DNA of 64,000 nt. Origin: Chitinophaga pinensis. GTDB taxonomy: Bacteria > Bacteroidota > Bacteroidia > Flavobacteriales_D > Crocinitomicaceae. Positions within the stretch are counted from its first letter, which is position 1; each line of letters starts with the position of its first letter. Of the stretch, positions 63,615-64,000 are shown piece by piece. The notes under the pieces were generated by a model. It was not told the DNA's origin, did no database searches, and saw only the letters and a list, made by a program, of their open reading frames with translations. Position numbers and translations under genes: made by a program. The stretch spans positions 239,159 through 303,158 of the forward strand of contig CAMDNE010000002.1 in NCBI GenBank assembly GCA_945902745.1. Direction: 5' to 3'.

Positions 63615-63637
63615 AAGCAAACTAAATCAGTTTGCTT
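63615..63637. terminator. Perfect 9-bp hairpin after the small gene
   Basis: AAGCAAACT-AAATC-AGTTTGCTT with no strong T run after it. Probably a terminator for the caspase-side transcript. The lack of a U tract lowers certainty. Confidence 0.5.
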
Positions 63638-64000
63638 AGAATTTCCAAACTAACGTCACTTAGCTTAAGAGCGCTATTAAAAAAGCAAATTCAATCATTT
63701 CTTAAGCAGTTAACTTCCCAATTTTCTTTTTTAGCTTTTTTAGCACGACTTCTAAGTCGGATTCCATCGTTGTGAACACAGTGGAGTTTGTTTTGCGCTA
63801 AGCTTAAAACACACTATTTTCGAAGGGTTAAATTACTAAAATATGTTTTTAAAAAGTAAAGATTTTTTTTAAGACGTAGCAGCGAAGCGGGGCAAAAAAA
63901 TGATAAAATTATATTGTTTATTAAATTATGATAAAAGAAAAGCAATAGCGACTTAAACAATTGATCTTGATAATTCTGATGAAAGACTATTATATTTTAA
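63638..64000. other. Non-coding end of the window with dispersed repeats
   Basis: No gene seen. It contains a small CGACTT-CTA-AGTCG hairpin, the second copy of GGGTTAAATTACTAAAA at 63825-63841 and the shortened GC-rich unit GCAGCGAAGCGGG at 63879-63891. The right end of the putative element is not recognisable here. Confidence 0.5.

Overview
The window looks like chromosome from a low-GC member of the Bacteroidetes, probably Flavobacteriales. The Fluviicola/Crocinitomicaceae area is a guess from gene content, not a proven placement. Supporting signs are many secreted proteins ending in type IX secretion (T9SS, type A) sorting domains, a type III glutamine synthetase, a DUF4494 gene, a TonB-C protein, and promoter-like TAnnTTTG boxes. 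Several genes appear to use TTG or GTG starts because the signal peptide begins exactly there. No rRNA, complete tRNA or CRISPR array was seen.

Layout. 1-8.7 kb: the start of glutamine synthetase III, an M16 protease, pdxH, a DUF4494 gene, a secreted repeat protein, then an active/inactive M16 protease pair. 8.7-19.7 kb: twin OmpA-like proteins, a BNR-repeat T9SS protein, a class 3 lipase, a GAF/HisKA_2 histidine kinase, an M1 aminopeptidase and a 1138-residue BNR/PKD T9SS protein. 19.7-30.3 kb: small housekeeping and membrane genes (Tubby-like, CPBP protease, Cys/Met-rich membrane protein, CDGSH, pentapeptide repeat, NUDIX, PhnA) around a SWIM-SNF2 ATPase and a T9SS thioredoxin-like protein. 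30.4-33.8 kb: hutG-hutF-hutD plus a PAP2 phosphatase, the last steps of histidine breakdown to glutamate. 33.8-43.5 kb: small membrane proteins, gene remnants, a 430-residue protein with a faint transglycosylase look and a 1701-residue glycine-rich T9SS protein. 43.3-47.6 kb: a broken BON-domain gene, an FAD-monooxygenase/DsbA fusion, a duplicated aminotransferase tail, the intact aminotransferase and a VOC protein. 47.7-58.3 kb: exonuclease, M28 T9SS peptidase, GNAT, TonB-C protein, an orphan BRO-N protein, and a T9SS protein paired with a collagen-like protein that ends in an S74 chaperone.

58.4-64 kb is the most accessory-looking part. A MntA/HepT toxin-antitoxin pair borders what looks like the end of an integrative element. 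There is a short tRNA/tmRNA 3'-end-like remnant with its terminator, three exact 18-bp repeats in both orientations, an IntDOT-like tyrosine recombinase with Ser where the first catalytic Arg normally lies, and two small genes beside it. Diverging from the integrase is a caspase-like protease (His77/Cys116) behind a structured AT-rich leader. It is followed by a roughly 100-bp hairpin unit and an unknown 111-residue gene. This caspase pair is the best candidate here for an undescribed, possibly defensive, system. The window ends before its right border is reached.
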